Assembly (NCBI GenBank): GCA_017979445.1
Contig: JADQWC010000589.1
Span: 45,224 to 109,223, forward strand
DNA length: 64,000 nucleotides
From: Akebia trifoliata
Taxonomy: Eukaryota; Streptophyta; Magnoliopsida; Ranunculales; Lardizabalaceae
Direction of reading: 5' to 3'
Positions 1-11,116 of the stretch are shown in pieces; positions within the stretch are counted from its first letter, which is position 1; every line of letters starts with the position of its first letter. The notes beneath the pieces were generated by a model. That model saw only the letters and a program-made list of their open reading frames with translations, had not been told where the DNA came from and made no database searches. A program made the position numbers and the translations under genes.

Positions 1-570
1 TCTTGTGTTGTTTCTAGTTTTATGCATTTCTTTTATTTAAAATACTTATGAGTTTTCTTTAAGATTTCTTGCACCTTTTATTCTTAATATAGATACTTTA
101 TGCTTAGATTAGATCAAGATAAAGAATGCTTAACTAGATAATTAGTAATAGAAAGTTTTTAAAGAATTCTACTTTATTTATGTACCCCCATTTGTTTTAA
201 TTGCAAAATTTTCCGATGTATGGAGCTAACACCAAGCCCTTACGATTGAGTTATAAAAAGACTAGAAATTAGGAATTGCTCATCAACATGTTCTAAGTAG
301 ATCCACCTCCAATGGTGTTTTAATTTCATAAGTTTAATTGTTTTTAATATTATTTACTTTAAGTCATGTTCTAGCAATTTTACATCTTCCTATAAGTTCA
401 AAAATACAAAGAAAAATAGTTTTAATTTCTTTTAGTTAATTTGAATTTTATCCTCTTAGCTTAACTCTATTCCTCCTTTCTCTTGGATTCGATCCTCTAC
501 TTACCCCACAAGTAAGGTAAAAGTAAGATTAATATTAACTCCGATGAGAAGAACAACGATAGTCTCATTA
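1..570 (+). repeat. E1 5' LTR, right-hand part only
   Basis: The stretch matches the right part of the solo LTR at 18344-19572 and of the LTR at 32243-33474, including the closing motif ending in AGTCTCATTA (CATCA in the other two copies). Position 1 corresponds to about base 660 of a roughly 1.23 kb LTR, so the promoter part lies outside the window. Confidence 0.85.
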
Positions 571-576
571 GAATTT

Positions 577-594
577 TGGAACCGCTACTGGGGA
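577..594 (+). other. E1 primer-binding site, degenerate, tRNA-Asp type
   Basis: The bases TGGAACCGCTACTGGGGA lie seven bases after the LTR end. They match, with a few changes, the complement of the 3' end of plant tRNA-Asp, the usual primer of Athila elements. Confidence 0.7.
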
Positions 595-1774
595 AAGGTA
601 AAGGTAGTAGTGGTAAGTTTTGATTTAAAATTCATTTATTTTATTTTTATTTTATTTTATTTTTTTCTTTTGGTTTCTTTCTATAAGTTCAAGTGTTCTT
701 GAGGTTTTAAGAGAAAAGAAAAAAGAAAAAACATTGAAAAAAAAAGTCATTCCCGTTTGTTTTTCCACCTTAAACAGCAGAACTTAAATTGACTGTAACT
801 TTCTGCTCCGATCTCCAATTAACTATTATAGTATATCGATTTGGGGTAGAATAAATTTTTTTATAAAATGTAACTTAGTAAACAAGATTTTGATAAGTCA
901 GATTCTATTTTTGAATCTATTTACTATCATTTATGCTAACATTTCTGTTTTGCTCTTTATAGGTGAATATTTGTTTCTTCTTTTCTTTCAATTTCCTTTA
1001 ATCTTTAGTTAGATTTATTTTCTATTTTAAAAATTCTTGTATAAGATTCCTTATAATTTTTTTTAATTATCCAAGAGGGCTTGGATTGTAATAGACTAAG
1101 GAATGACGACGGGTGGACGATACCGTCACAGCTCCTTAGGTTCGCACACCAAATTTGGAGTTGGTGGCCTAAATCGACTCAAACCGTCTTCACCCCGTCT
1201 AGCACGGGAGGTAATTCTGAAATACCCATGCCTCTCTTTGCTAGTGTGTTACTCCTTACCTTTGTGTGTTATTTTTTCAATTTGCACATACTTGGAATAA
1301 TTAATTAAGTAGTAAAGAGCACCCCTCTCCAAGGGATGGCATGATAAGATAAGGATTGGAAGACATTACCAATTTCTTGCTCTAATTAGGATAATCAACT
1401 CACTAGTCATCCAATCAAATTAAATAAAATCAATTAGACTTGACTATAGGGCTCACAAGCTCAATAGGAGAAATTTCGCTTCAAGTTGTGCCAATTGTGC
1501 TTCTTGGTCATCTTTTGTATCCAGTAAGATCTTGTCTTTTGAGGGGATAGACTCAGTCTATTCAAGAAAGAAATGTGATTTAAGAGTGCCCTTGCTTATG
1601 CATTGTGCGCCACCTCTGATCTAGAGATCCGAATGATTCAAAATTAATTTCATAGAACCGAGTTAGAAGGCTAGTTGTGTTATTTCTACCCAGTTAGGAG
1701 CTGTCTACTTTTAGACAACCTATTTAGGTCCAGTCTTTTCTTTTCGTGATTGTTTGATCGACTGTGTGATTTGC
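595..1774 (+). other. E1 untranslated leader
   Basis: This 1.2 kb holds no convincing gene. Bases 600-1075 are T-rich. Bases 1076-1240 form a block of more balanced composition. Bases about 1487-1650 are clearly similar to the leaders of the Tat/Ogre-type elements E2 (10350-10500) and E3 (37290-37445). Such leaders normally carry packaging and dimerisation signals; no function is demonstrated here. Confidence 0.6.
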
Positions 1775-3480
1775 ATGCTTGGTAGACGTTCACAAAATAA
1801 CGTGTTAGAATCATTTGATCCTGAGATCGAACGTACCATTAGTAGGATACGTAAGACACCATCAGTAGTTATAAAGGATGATCGAGAGTGAACTCTCAAT
1901 AAGCTCTTCGATCCAGCTTCTGCATCTCCTCCTACATGCATTGTGTTACCATTGAACAATGCACCTCAGTTTGAAATTAGGACTGCCACCATCAATTTGC
2001 TCCTTAAGTTCCATGGTTTAGAGCGTGAACAACCTTACACCCATCTTAATCTATTCTTGACTATATGTCAAAGTTTTAGAAATCAAAATCTAGATGAGGA
2101 GATTATCAAGCTTATTTTGTTCCCGTTATCTGTGGAAGACTACGCAGCTGCGTGGTTGAACTCCCTAACACCCAATTCCATATCTACCTGGGATGTTCTA
2201 TCCAAGAAATTTATGGCCAAATTTTACCTCGTGGCCAAAACTGATAAAATAAAAGATTCTATTAGAAATTTTAGGGTCCGTCTTGATGATGAATTTTCCC
2301 AAACTTGAGAAAGATTCAATGATTTATTGGTCAAATGTTCATACCATGGCATTGACAAAGCACAGTTGGTGCAAAGTTTTTATAAAGGATAATCAATGAA
2401 TCAACGTACCTTAGTCGAGTCAATATATAAAGGTCAGTTCATGAATCACACTCCCAACCAAGCGTTCGATTTTCTCATAGAGTTTACTGAGAGTGCTCAA
2501 AATTGGAGTACTAACTAGGAAGAGTTTGATAGAGACAATCCAGTTAGGAAAACAGGCATGTATTAGATGAAGGCAGACCCTGATCTCAAAAATATCATGT
2601 CTAGTCTAGTAAGTGGGATGAACAATCTCACGAAGAAGTTAGATGCCTTTACTATCTCAGCATCCAAACCTCACTTAGACCCTCATACAATTTCGCAAGT
2701 GACTATCGAACCGAATTCTTTGTGCGTCATATGCGATGGCAACAAAACCATTTGGTCGAGTATTGTCCCATCTTGCCTCAAATCAAAGCTGAATAAGCAA
2801 ATGCTATTAATGGTTATAGTGTTTTTAAGAAGCCAATTCCAAATTCTTTTAGTCAAACGTATCACCTAGATAATAGGTTCCATAATAATTTCTCATACAG
2901 ACAGAACGAACCTATTCAATCTAATGGTCCGTTAGGTTACAATAGGAGTTTTCCTAGGCAATCTGGTTCTTCCACAAATCAAGTCATTGTTTCTCAAGTC
3001 CCTTATCAATCCCAACAATCTATAGATTACAGAACCATCATACCAGATCCCATGACCAATTACCAGCAGCCTGCCCAACAATAGTTGTCTTTAGAATCTA
3101 TGATTGCCAAGTTGATGAGGCAGTAACAACAGTTCATCAAAACTCAACAGCAAACCCATCAAGATCAAACTCATATTAACCAGGTCACTGCGCAATCCAT
3201 AGCTAAATGAAAGTTCAATTGGGACAGTTAACTCTTTCCTTGAGTAGGAGAGAGAAATGTCAATTTCCTAGTCAGACTATCCCTAATCCTAAAGGTCAAC
3301 CTTTGATTCCAAACGGATCACGAAGTAGGAAATCATTCTGGAGCTCCACAAGACTCAGTCTAGGCTATCCACACCTCGCATTCGGAAAAGAAGGTGGACA
3401 ACAAGGTCTAATCCATTGATATAGGAAAAAAAGTCCTAGAGAAGGACAAAGTTCAAAAATAAGTCATAGTGTCTCCAACA
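1775..3480 (+). pseudogene. E1 gag pseudogene (capsid and nucleocapsid)
   Basis: Gag forms the virus-like particle and binds the element RNA. The likely start is the ATG at 1775. The retrotransposon gag domain, with WLNSL and an AKF motif, lies at about 1943-2308, followed by a zinc knuckle (CVIC...HLVEYC) near 2725-2765. The frame is broken by in-frame stops at about 1886, 2306 (where Gag proteins have the W of WERF), 2390 and 2514. A one-base shift falls inside the zinc knuckle near 2742, and more stops follow in the glutamine-rich tail (about 3080-3210). Many stops fall where related proteins have W, Q or R, as expected from C-to-T or G-to-A decay. Confidence 0.75.
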
Positions 3481-3515
3481 GAGAAGGAGAAAGATTTAAA
3501 AATCCTCCTATCATT

Positions 3516-4181
3516 TTGCCAATTCCAAAAGTTCTATTTTCCCATCGCCTTAAAGATTCTAAAAAATGTAAGCAGTTTGAGGGTGTCTTAGAAGTCTTCC
3601 AAAATATGTATATCAATATTCCATTCTTAGATGTCATTAAGCAGATACCTTCTTATACGAAATTTCTAAAGGATTTGACCACAACTAAAAGGAAAATACC
3701 GTTTCCTCGTGAAGCTATCATGGCAGCCCAAGCTTCGTCACTCATCCAACAAACAATTGCACCAAAATTTAAGGATCCTGGATGTCTGACAATTTTCATT
3801 CATATTGAAAATCAAGTGGTCGAAAAATGTCTCTTCGACTTAGGGGCCAGTGTGAACCTTTTATCATATTCGGTTTATAAACAATTAGGTTTGGGGGTTT
3901 TGAAACCCACCGATATCACGTTGAGTTTAGCCAATAGGTCTATAAAAATTTCAAAGGGTATAGTTGAGGACATGATAGCTAAAGTCAAAGATTTTTATTT
4001 TCCTGTTGACTTTGTTGTCTTAGACAGAGAGTCTATCGTCAATTCGAATAGTCATATTCCTATCATCTTAGGACGTCCATTCTTAGCCACGTCTGACACA
4101 GTCATTCGTTGTAGAAACGGGATTATGACTTTAGCATTTAGGGATATGAAAGTGAAACTGAACATCTTCCATAATTTCTAA
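3516..4181 (+). pseudogene. E1 aspartic protease region of pol
   Basis: This open stretch has the pepsin-like retrotransposon protease core: DLGAS catalytic loop (about residues 107-111), a middle SLANRS motif and ILGRPFLAT near residue 185. Athila and Tat proteases commonly have DLGAS in place of the usual D-T/S-G. The upstream part (EVFQNMYINIPFLDVI) is the linker typical of Athila Gag-Pol. The stretch ends at a TAA (4179-4181), but homology continues in the same frame through further stops at about 4377 and 4545 into the RT. The protease core itself has no internal break. Confidence 0.8.
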
Positions 4182-5990
4182 GGAATTGATGTAGATGATG
4201 GTATGGAAGAAGTGAACATGATAGATACGCTAGTCAATCAAACTTATCAAGAGTTAGGGTACCTTGATCCCCCAATGAAATGTTTAGCTTACTTTGGCCT
4301 CGATTTGGACGTAGAAGAGTGTATAAGCGAAGTCAATACTTTGCTTGAATCTGTTCCACTCTTAAATTCTATGTTGTAGCACGCAAAAACTGAAAGTTTT
4401 CCTGTACCCACATCCAATCTTGTTTCTTCCCATGTCGAGCCTCCAAAATTAGAACTCAAGTCACTTCCAGAGACCTTGAGATATGCATTTCTTGGCAAGA
4501 ATCAAATTTTGCTCGTGATCATTTCCTCTTACCTCAATGAAGTTTAAGAGGGAAAGTTGTTAGGAGTATTAAGAGAACATCAAGAAGCTATTGGTTGGAG
4601 TATAGTTGACATCAAGGGAATTAGTCCATCTGTGGTGATGCACCACATTCATTTAGAGGATTTTGTTAAACCTTCCTTAGAACCTCAGAGACTGCTAAAT
4701 CCTGTCATGAAAGACGTGGTTCGGATGGAAGTGATGAAATTACTAGATGCGGGTATTATCTATCCTATCTCTAACAATTGTTGGGTGAGTCCTATACAAA
4801 TAGTTCCTAAGAAGTCTGGTATCACTGTAGTAGTGAGCCAAGACAATGAATTAATCTCCACTCGAGTCCAAAATGGATGGAGAGTGTATTGACTATAGGA
4901 AACTCAACTTGATGACTCCTAGGGATTATTTCCCCTTACCTTTCATTGATCAAATGTTAGAGCGTCTAGCAGAACATTCTTACTATTGCTTCTTAGATGG
5001 TTATTCCGGGTACAACCAGATACCCGTTGCTCCAATCGATCAAGAGAAAATAACTTTCACCTGCTCTTCGGAACTTTCGCGTATTGTCGCATGCCTTTTG
5101 GATTGTGCAATGCACCCGTTACTTTTCAACGGTGCATGATGAGTATATTTTTTGACATGCTAGAAATATATCTCGAAGTGTTCATGGACGATTTTTCAAT
5201 TTTCAGACCAAGTTTTGAGGAATGTCTCCATCACTTGACTTTGGTCCTTGTACGTTGTAAAGAGGTCAATCTAGTCCTCAATTGGGAAAAATGCCATTTC
5301 ATGGTAATATCAGGGATTGTGCAAGGGCACATGGTTTCTGCTAAGGGAATTGAGGTAGATAAGGTAAAGGTAGGTCTAATTGAAAAATTACCACCTCCTA
5401 AAATGATCAAAGAAATTACGTCATTCCTAGGCCATGCGGGTTTCTATCGTAGATTCATTACAGATTTTGGAAAAATCTCAAAACCTTAATGTGAGCTATT
5501 GGAAAAGGATGTTCCTTTCGACTTTTCAGAGTTATGTCTATCTGCGTTCAACAAGCTCAAGTCTGAGTTAACCTCGACACCCATTATTCAACCTCCAAAC
5601 TGGAACATTCCATTCGAAGTTATGTGCAACGCTTCGGATTATGCAATAGGCGTTATTTTGGGTCAACGAATCGAAAAATAATCTCATGTTATCCAATATG
5701 CTAGTAAAATCCTTAACGATGCTCAGCTTAACTACTCTACAACAAAGAAGGAAATGCTAGTAGTGGTCTATGCCGTTGAAAAATTTTGCCGCTACCTCAT
5801 AGGATCTAAAGTCATGATCTACACAGACCACGCAGTATTGAAGTATCTTCTATCAAAGAAAGATGCTAAAGCAAAGTTAATCCGTTGGATTCTACTTCTA
5901 CAAGAGTTTGATCTCGAGATTCGAGACAAAAAAAGGGTAGAAAATGTCGTATTGATCACTTGTCTAGGAAGTTAACAAGCCATTTGATGA
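4182..5990 (+). pseudogene. E1 reverse transcriptase and RNase H pseudogene
   Basis: The domain order is RT fingers (VSPIQIVPKKSG), CIDYRKLN, LDGYSGYNQI, MPFGLCNAPVTFQRC, FMDD active site near 5185-5196, and RNase H. Visible breaks are a two-base loss in a GT run near 4885 (WRV to CIDY), a one-base shift near 5060, a TAA after ISKP (5487-5489) and a TAA after the RNase H start (about 5680). The first RNase H catalytic Asp is replaced: the usual CDASD reads CNASD. The later TDH motif is intact. The copy is certainly inactive. Confidence 0.8.
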
Positions 5991-6030
5991 GTCTTTATCC
6001 ATCTCTGAATCTTTTCTTGATGAGCAATTT

Positions 6031-6730
6031 ATGCAAATCTCTCAAGATAACGTTCCATGGTATGCGGACATTGTCAACTACCTAGTTACAAGTCAATTCC
6101 CAGTCGAAATGACTAGCCAAGAGAAACTTCGTCTTCTGTCGAAAACAAAATGGTATTTATGGGATGAGCCATACTTATTTAAGTATTGTCTTGATCAAAT
6201 CATTAGACGTTCTATTCCAACCTGTGAGCAAGTCAATATCCTAGAGTTTTGCCATAATCATACTTGCAGAGGGCACATTAGTGGTAAGAAGACCGTCATG
6301 AAAATCTTACAATGTGATTTTTTCTGGCCTAGTATTTTTCGTGATGCCCACGAGTTTAGTAAATCTTGTGATAGATGTCAAAGATTAGGAAAAATCTCTA
6401 AGAGAAATGAAATGCCTCAAAATCCTATCTTGATCATCGAAATTTTTGACGTGTGGGGTATAGACTTCATGGGACCCTTTCCTATCTTCCAGGGTTACCA
6501 GTATATCCTAGTTGCCGTTGACTATGTGTCAAAATGGGTCGAAGCTGTGGTATGTAAAACTAACGATTACAAGGTTGTGATAAAATTCTTCAAGGAGACA
6601 ATTTTTTCAAGATTTGATACTCCGCGAGCTATCATAAGTGATGGTGGCTCGTATTTTTGCAACAAGATCTTTGCTGCGTTGATGAAGAAATACTTCATAA
6701 CGCATAAGGTTGCCACACCGTACTACCCTC
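6031..6730 (+). pseudogene. E1 integrase, N-terminal part, cut by E2
   Basis: The fragment has the HHCC zinc domain (H of EFCHNH, GH, then CDRCQ at about residues 66-121), the first catalytic Asp in [10 protein letters not shown] and the second in ISDGGSYF. Reading stops at the E2 insertion point just after VATPYYP, and the remainder of the gene resumes at 24790. The insertion-site repeats are CCCTC at 6726-6730 and CCCAC at 24790-24794. Confidence 0.85.
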
Positions 6731-7737
6731 TGTAGACACCCCATTTTTGCACTCGCCTGATTAATCAACTCGTCAATCCGATTGCAATGATTCCCAATGA
6801 TGGATGTGTATTCCATTGCTTTATTTTGTTACCAGATATGTTTCAGAAATCTGGATGAGGTATCTCGAACTGACAAAACCTTAGAAACCACGCTACGCTA
6901 GGAAATACAACCCCAGAAACATAGAAATCATCATCTTGCAAATCCAAAAAGAAACTTCACGATAAAAATCACTGAAAAATTATCACATTACCAAAATACC
7001 CATAATCTCAAAACAACCCTAGAGTCTACGTTACGTTTAGGAAAATCCATTCGAACACATAAAATGATAAATCGGAACCAAATAAATCATTTCACCAATT
7101 TTAACAGAATTTGACAAAATTACAAAAATGCCCCTCATAAAGTTCACAATCATTTCACATAAAAATTTTTATAAATGACACAAACTAACATTCTCATTGA
7201 ATTCCTTACGAAAAATTGATTCTAAAACATCCTAGAACATTAAAAACCGACTTGAAACGTGAAAAGTCCTCTCCGGGGGTAAAACGGTAATTTCACAATT
7301 TTCATAATTAAAAAATTCGAAATTAATAAATAAAATATTAAATAATTAAAGTGAAATATTAATGAAATTAATTTAAAAATTTGAACCTAAAAAATCGATC
7401 AATCGGACTTTCGGGTAAAATTGTTGAGGGCTCGTGGGATATTTCTTTAAGGACCCCTCCATTTGGGGGTCCAAAAAATTAAAGAAATAATGGAGGGGCC
7501 TTCTCCAAAAATTTAAAGTAACTCAAGCAAGACTAAGGTCAAGGTATTAAAGTCAATCAAGTGAGACTGAAGTCAAAATTAAAGTCAATTAAGCAAGACT
7601 ACCATAAAAAGTAGATTAGTTCTTTTTATCCATGTTAGAGTCAGTTTGGTTCCTAGACCACAATAACTAGGTGGCGACTCCCAAACCTCAAGGGTCAAAA
7701 GCAGATCCGCGCACCCCGCGGATCGAAGGCGCTTTCA
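6731..7737 (+). repeat. E2 5' LTR, internally deleted
   Basis: It starts TGTAGACACC and ends GCGCTTTCA like the 3' LTR at 23050-24789, but is only 1,007 bp long. Sequence equivalent to 23919-24663 of the 3' LTR (about 745 bp, including the TATA box and the conserved hairpins) is missing and replaced by about ten filler bases at 7602-7611. Confidence 0.9.
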
Positions 7738-7756
7738 GTGGCGACTCTGCTGGGGA
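7738..7756 (+). other. E2 primer-binding site, tRNA-Arg type
   Basis: GTGGCGACTCTGCTGGGGA directly follows the LTR. From TGGCGACTC onward it is nearly complementary to the 3' end of plant tRNA-Arg, the primer used by Ogre/Tat elements. Confidence 0.8.
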
Positions 7757-10700
7757 CATTGAGGATCAGACTTGAAAAACCCCGAGTATGGGAACATTAC
7801 CAATAACCTAGTTTTTATGTTATTTGATTCTATTTTTTAGTTAATTTTTTTTATTGTTCGTTTATTGTTGTTTTGATATATTTGTGAGTCCAATCATTAA
7901 CTTTGGTTCAATTTTGAGTACGTTAATCTGGCATATTATTACTTTTATATAGTTCAATCGAGAGTCACTTAGGGTGATTTTAAATAATACCAAATTCCAA
8001 AGGATGATTTCGTTGAGGATGGAATAATGAAGCGAAAGGGATTTTTTTTAAGTCATTCTTCCTTATAAGGTATGTCGATCCGGTTTCCGATAACAAAAGA
8101 TTTTTTTTTAAAAAAAAAAAAAAGAGAAGAAACATGTTTGATATGTTTGTTTGATAACATTTTTTTTTTTTCAAAAAAAAAAGAAATTTTTTGTTTTTCT
8201 TAGTTGTCTTTGCTTATCACTTAGGTGTTCATTATTTTAAACATGCTGCTCATTGACAACATTTAAAAAGGAGTATAAAAAAAAAAAAAATTTGGTCTGT
8301 CAACAGCAATAGCGTGCTGTTTGGGTAGTGTGCCATGAGTAATACTATTTTTTTCTTATCTCACACCCCCTTGACAGCAATAACGTTGATGTAGAGTGGT
8401 GTGTCACACATAAAACAAGCAGTTTTGTTTTTTGCACACCATCTTCTTTAAAGAAGATCCACCTTGTTTCAGCGTCCTTTAACAGAGAGGACGATCAAGT
8501 CTCTCTATTCGATCGGCTGAAAACTCAGCCCGATCGTTTGAAACCCCTAATAGAAATCGCTGATTTTTTCTTGATTCCGAGTTTAGAACTATTAGTTCCT
8601 GTCGAAATCCACTTAGCTTAAGTGATTTCTTTGGGAGAAGATCTATCTCTCTTCTTTCAACCAAAGGAAAATTTAGAGTTGCTGGTTTTGAGACATTTAG
8701 AGATTCCAAGATTCGAAAGAGAGATGGTCGAAATACGGAACATAAATCGGTTCCTTTTCATACCTTAGCAAAAAAAAAACTCAGAAATTGTTGCTTTTGG
8801 TGTCCATTCAGCCTTAATCTTCGGCACGCTTGTTGCGTCTCCTCTAGCTTATCTGTTTGAGTAATGGAACCCAATGATTTCCTAAGAGGGAATTCATGAT
8901 CGAGGTGGTAGTTTGAAAGTTTTTTTTCCTTCTCCTTTCTCTGTCGATTTGTCTTATCCGATTTGGAATTGGTGGATCTTGTCCATGCGTTTAGAACAGT
9001 GGTTGTTTTTGTTTTTTTTTTAAGATTTAAATTTCGACAATCTAAAATTTGAAGCTTTGGAAGCCTTAACTCTTGTCTCGGTTTTTTTTGTTTCCTGAAC
9101 GGTTCGAGAACATTGACTACAATAAACCGATTTAGGAGATTCGGTTCCAATTCTCCCATCATTGAAAAGAGTTCTGCGAGCACTAGTGATGGACCATAGA
9201 TCAGCGTAATCGAAATAAAAACCGTGACACCTAATTCAAAGGGATGCAGTGGGATTGAATCTCAGATTCATACGATTTAAACCGGTTTGATTCCAACCAT
9301 GAAGAAACTAATGATTTGGTTGAGTCTGTTAATCGGAAATTTGGATTTATAAAAAATAAATAAATAAATAGAAATTCTACTGGCACACCAATTTTTATCC
9401 ATGGCTTTGGGACTTTGCTTGGATTTAGAAAAAAAACATAGTTGGTATGGCAATAGAATATTTATTTATTTATTTATTTAATTTGGTTTTATTAGCAATA
9501 GTCTCTTAAAAAGGATTGTTTTTTTTTGTTTGTTTGTTTGTTTTTTTTAATCGATTTTCTTATAAATAAAAAAAATTGCTTGGCAAAATAAAGATCAACC
9601 TACTTTTTTTTAAAAGGGGGTTATCCTCTCCCATTTCCTTATATTAGTCTATCATCAATTCAATGTTCTTTGAGAGTCTCGTTTCGCGTAGGGTTACCCA
9701 AAATAATCTCGATGGAACCATATAAAAATTAATATATTTTGGCTTGGACTTGAAACTATGTGCTTAATGATTGGATCCAATTATTATTCTTCGTGTTAAT
9801 TGCACTTCTAACATACCATAACATTGATTAAATGCATGTTTGATTTTGATATTAATATTGATGTGAAGCGGTATGGTTGGATTGTCATGTAACATTCATG
9901 TAATATCAATGATATGATTGGGCCCATTGGCCAATTTGTTTGAGAAAACCCCGGGTACACCCCACCCTGTTTTGCACACACCACATGCACGTTTACTGTT
10001 TTGAGCACTTACACGTCCCATTTAGCCAACGTGGCACTAGTGCGTGGCCCGGTCTCTTCGGAGATGCGACGTCATTCATGAAACCCACAACTCCAGTCAC
10101 GTACCTTAAGGTATATCAAACTGGGGGCATCAATACCGTCTGATCAGGTGATTCTGAGAGATGTATTGATGCACCCAGGCTGGAGCGACCTGAGCCTTTG
10201 ACCTATTGTAAGCCACACAGTCACATGTCCCGATTGCCAACGTAATACTAGTACGTGGTCGGTCCCCTCGTGGGATGCCAAACCATTTATGAAAGCTACA
10301 ACTTTTGACTCGTACCCGTAGGTATAAAAGGTAACCTAAGTATATCAATTGCACTTCTTGGTCAAAACCGGTGCCTAAGCAAGATCTTGCCCTGCTGTAC
10401 CCTACTGTACGAGGGGGATAGACTACGTCTATTCTAGACGAGAGGTATTTAAGTGGGCCATTGCTCAGCATTGTTCGCCACCTCTCAACTGGAAATCAAA
10501 CTGGCTGTTTTTGGCTTCAGAGAAGTGAATTGAGGTTTTAGATTATCACCTATACGGTATATCAAACCAAGTCACCACGTATCGAAAGGTATATAGGTGT
10601 GCTTGGGCAAGGGTGGCCAGATAAAAATGCATTGCACGTAGTAAGTTTAGAGTCTAGAAACCTTCCCCATAGGTCACGACTCGAACTTATCGTGGGTGTT

Positions 10701-11116
10701 CCCGGGTTGTTTATCGAATGAATGCATGTGATTGATGAATGTATGTGAGTGATGTGAATGATGATTGTCCTCAAGGATCAAAGAAATTTTATTTTTGAAA
10801 ATTAAAATGGGTGCACTGACCCAGTAAAGAATCCATTCTTTTACAATAATGACCCAGTCCATCCAGATCCAACAATCATGATGGACCGGGCCAGTTAAAT
10901 CAAAATGGAAATCGAATTTTCAAAGAAGAAAAAGAAAATATTTTTCAAAAAAAAATTATTTTCCAAAAGAAGTGTTCTTTAGAAGAAATATTTTCCAGAA
11001 AATATATTTTCCAGAAAATATTTTCCATAAGAATAAAATTTTCCAAAAGAAAATAAATTGATCTTTTACATGGACCATTGGAAGAGTACTAAAATACCCT
11101 TTTGTGCCAAACCAGG
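7757..11116 (+). other. E2 long untranslated leader
   Basis: No convincing gene is seen here. Parts in order: AT-rich DNA with A/T homopolymers (7757-8330); a region at 8330-9600 with no counterpart in E3; a stretch shared with the E3 leader (about 9600-10690); and a polypurine-rich stretch before ORF1 (10915-11060). The shared stretch contains an old imperfect duplication (about 10012-10120 and 10222-10350) and a segment also found in E1. Minus-strand open frames at 8479-9183 show no recognisable protein. Confidence 0.65.
10012..10350 (+). repeat. Diverged tandem duplication in the E2 leader
   Basis: Two blocks about 210 bp apart share an ordered series of words: GCCAACGT, ACTAGT, CGTGG, GGTC, ATGC, ATGAAA, ACAACT, CGTACC and GGTATA. 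The same pair occurs in E3 at about 36951-37060 and 37163-37280, so the duplication predates the split of these elements. A structured RNA leader is one explanation. Confidence 0.6.

Noticed and set aside
8479..9183. Two minus-strand open frames in the E2 leader
   Set aside because: No recognisable protein motif, antisense to the element, and the region is missing from E3; treated as chance openings.
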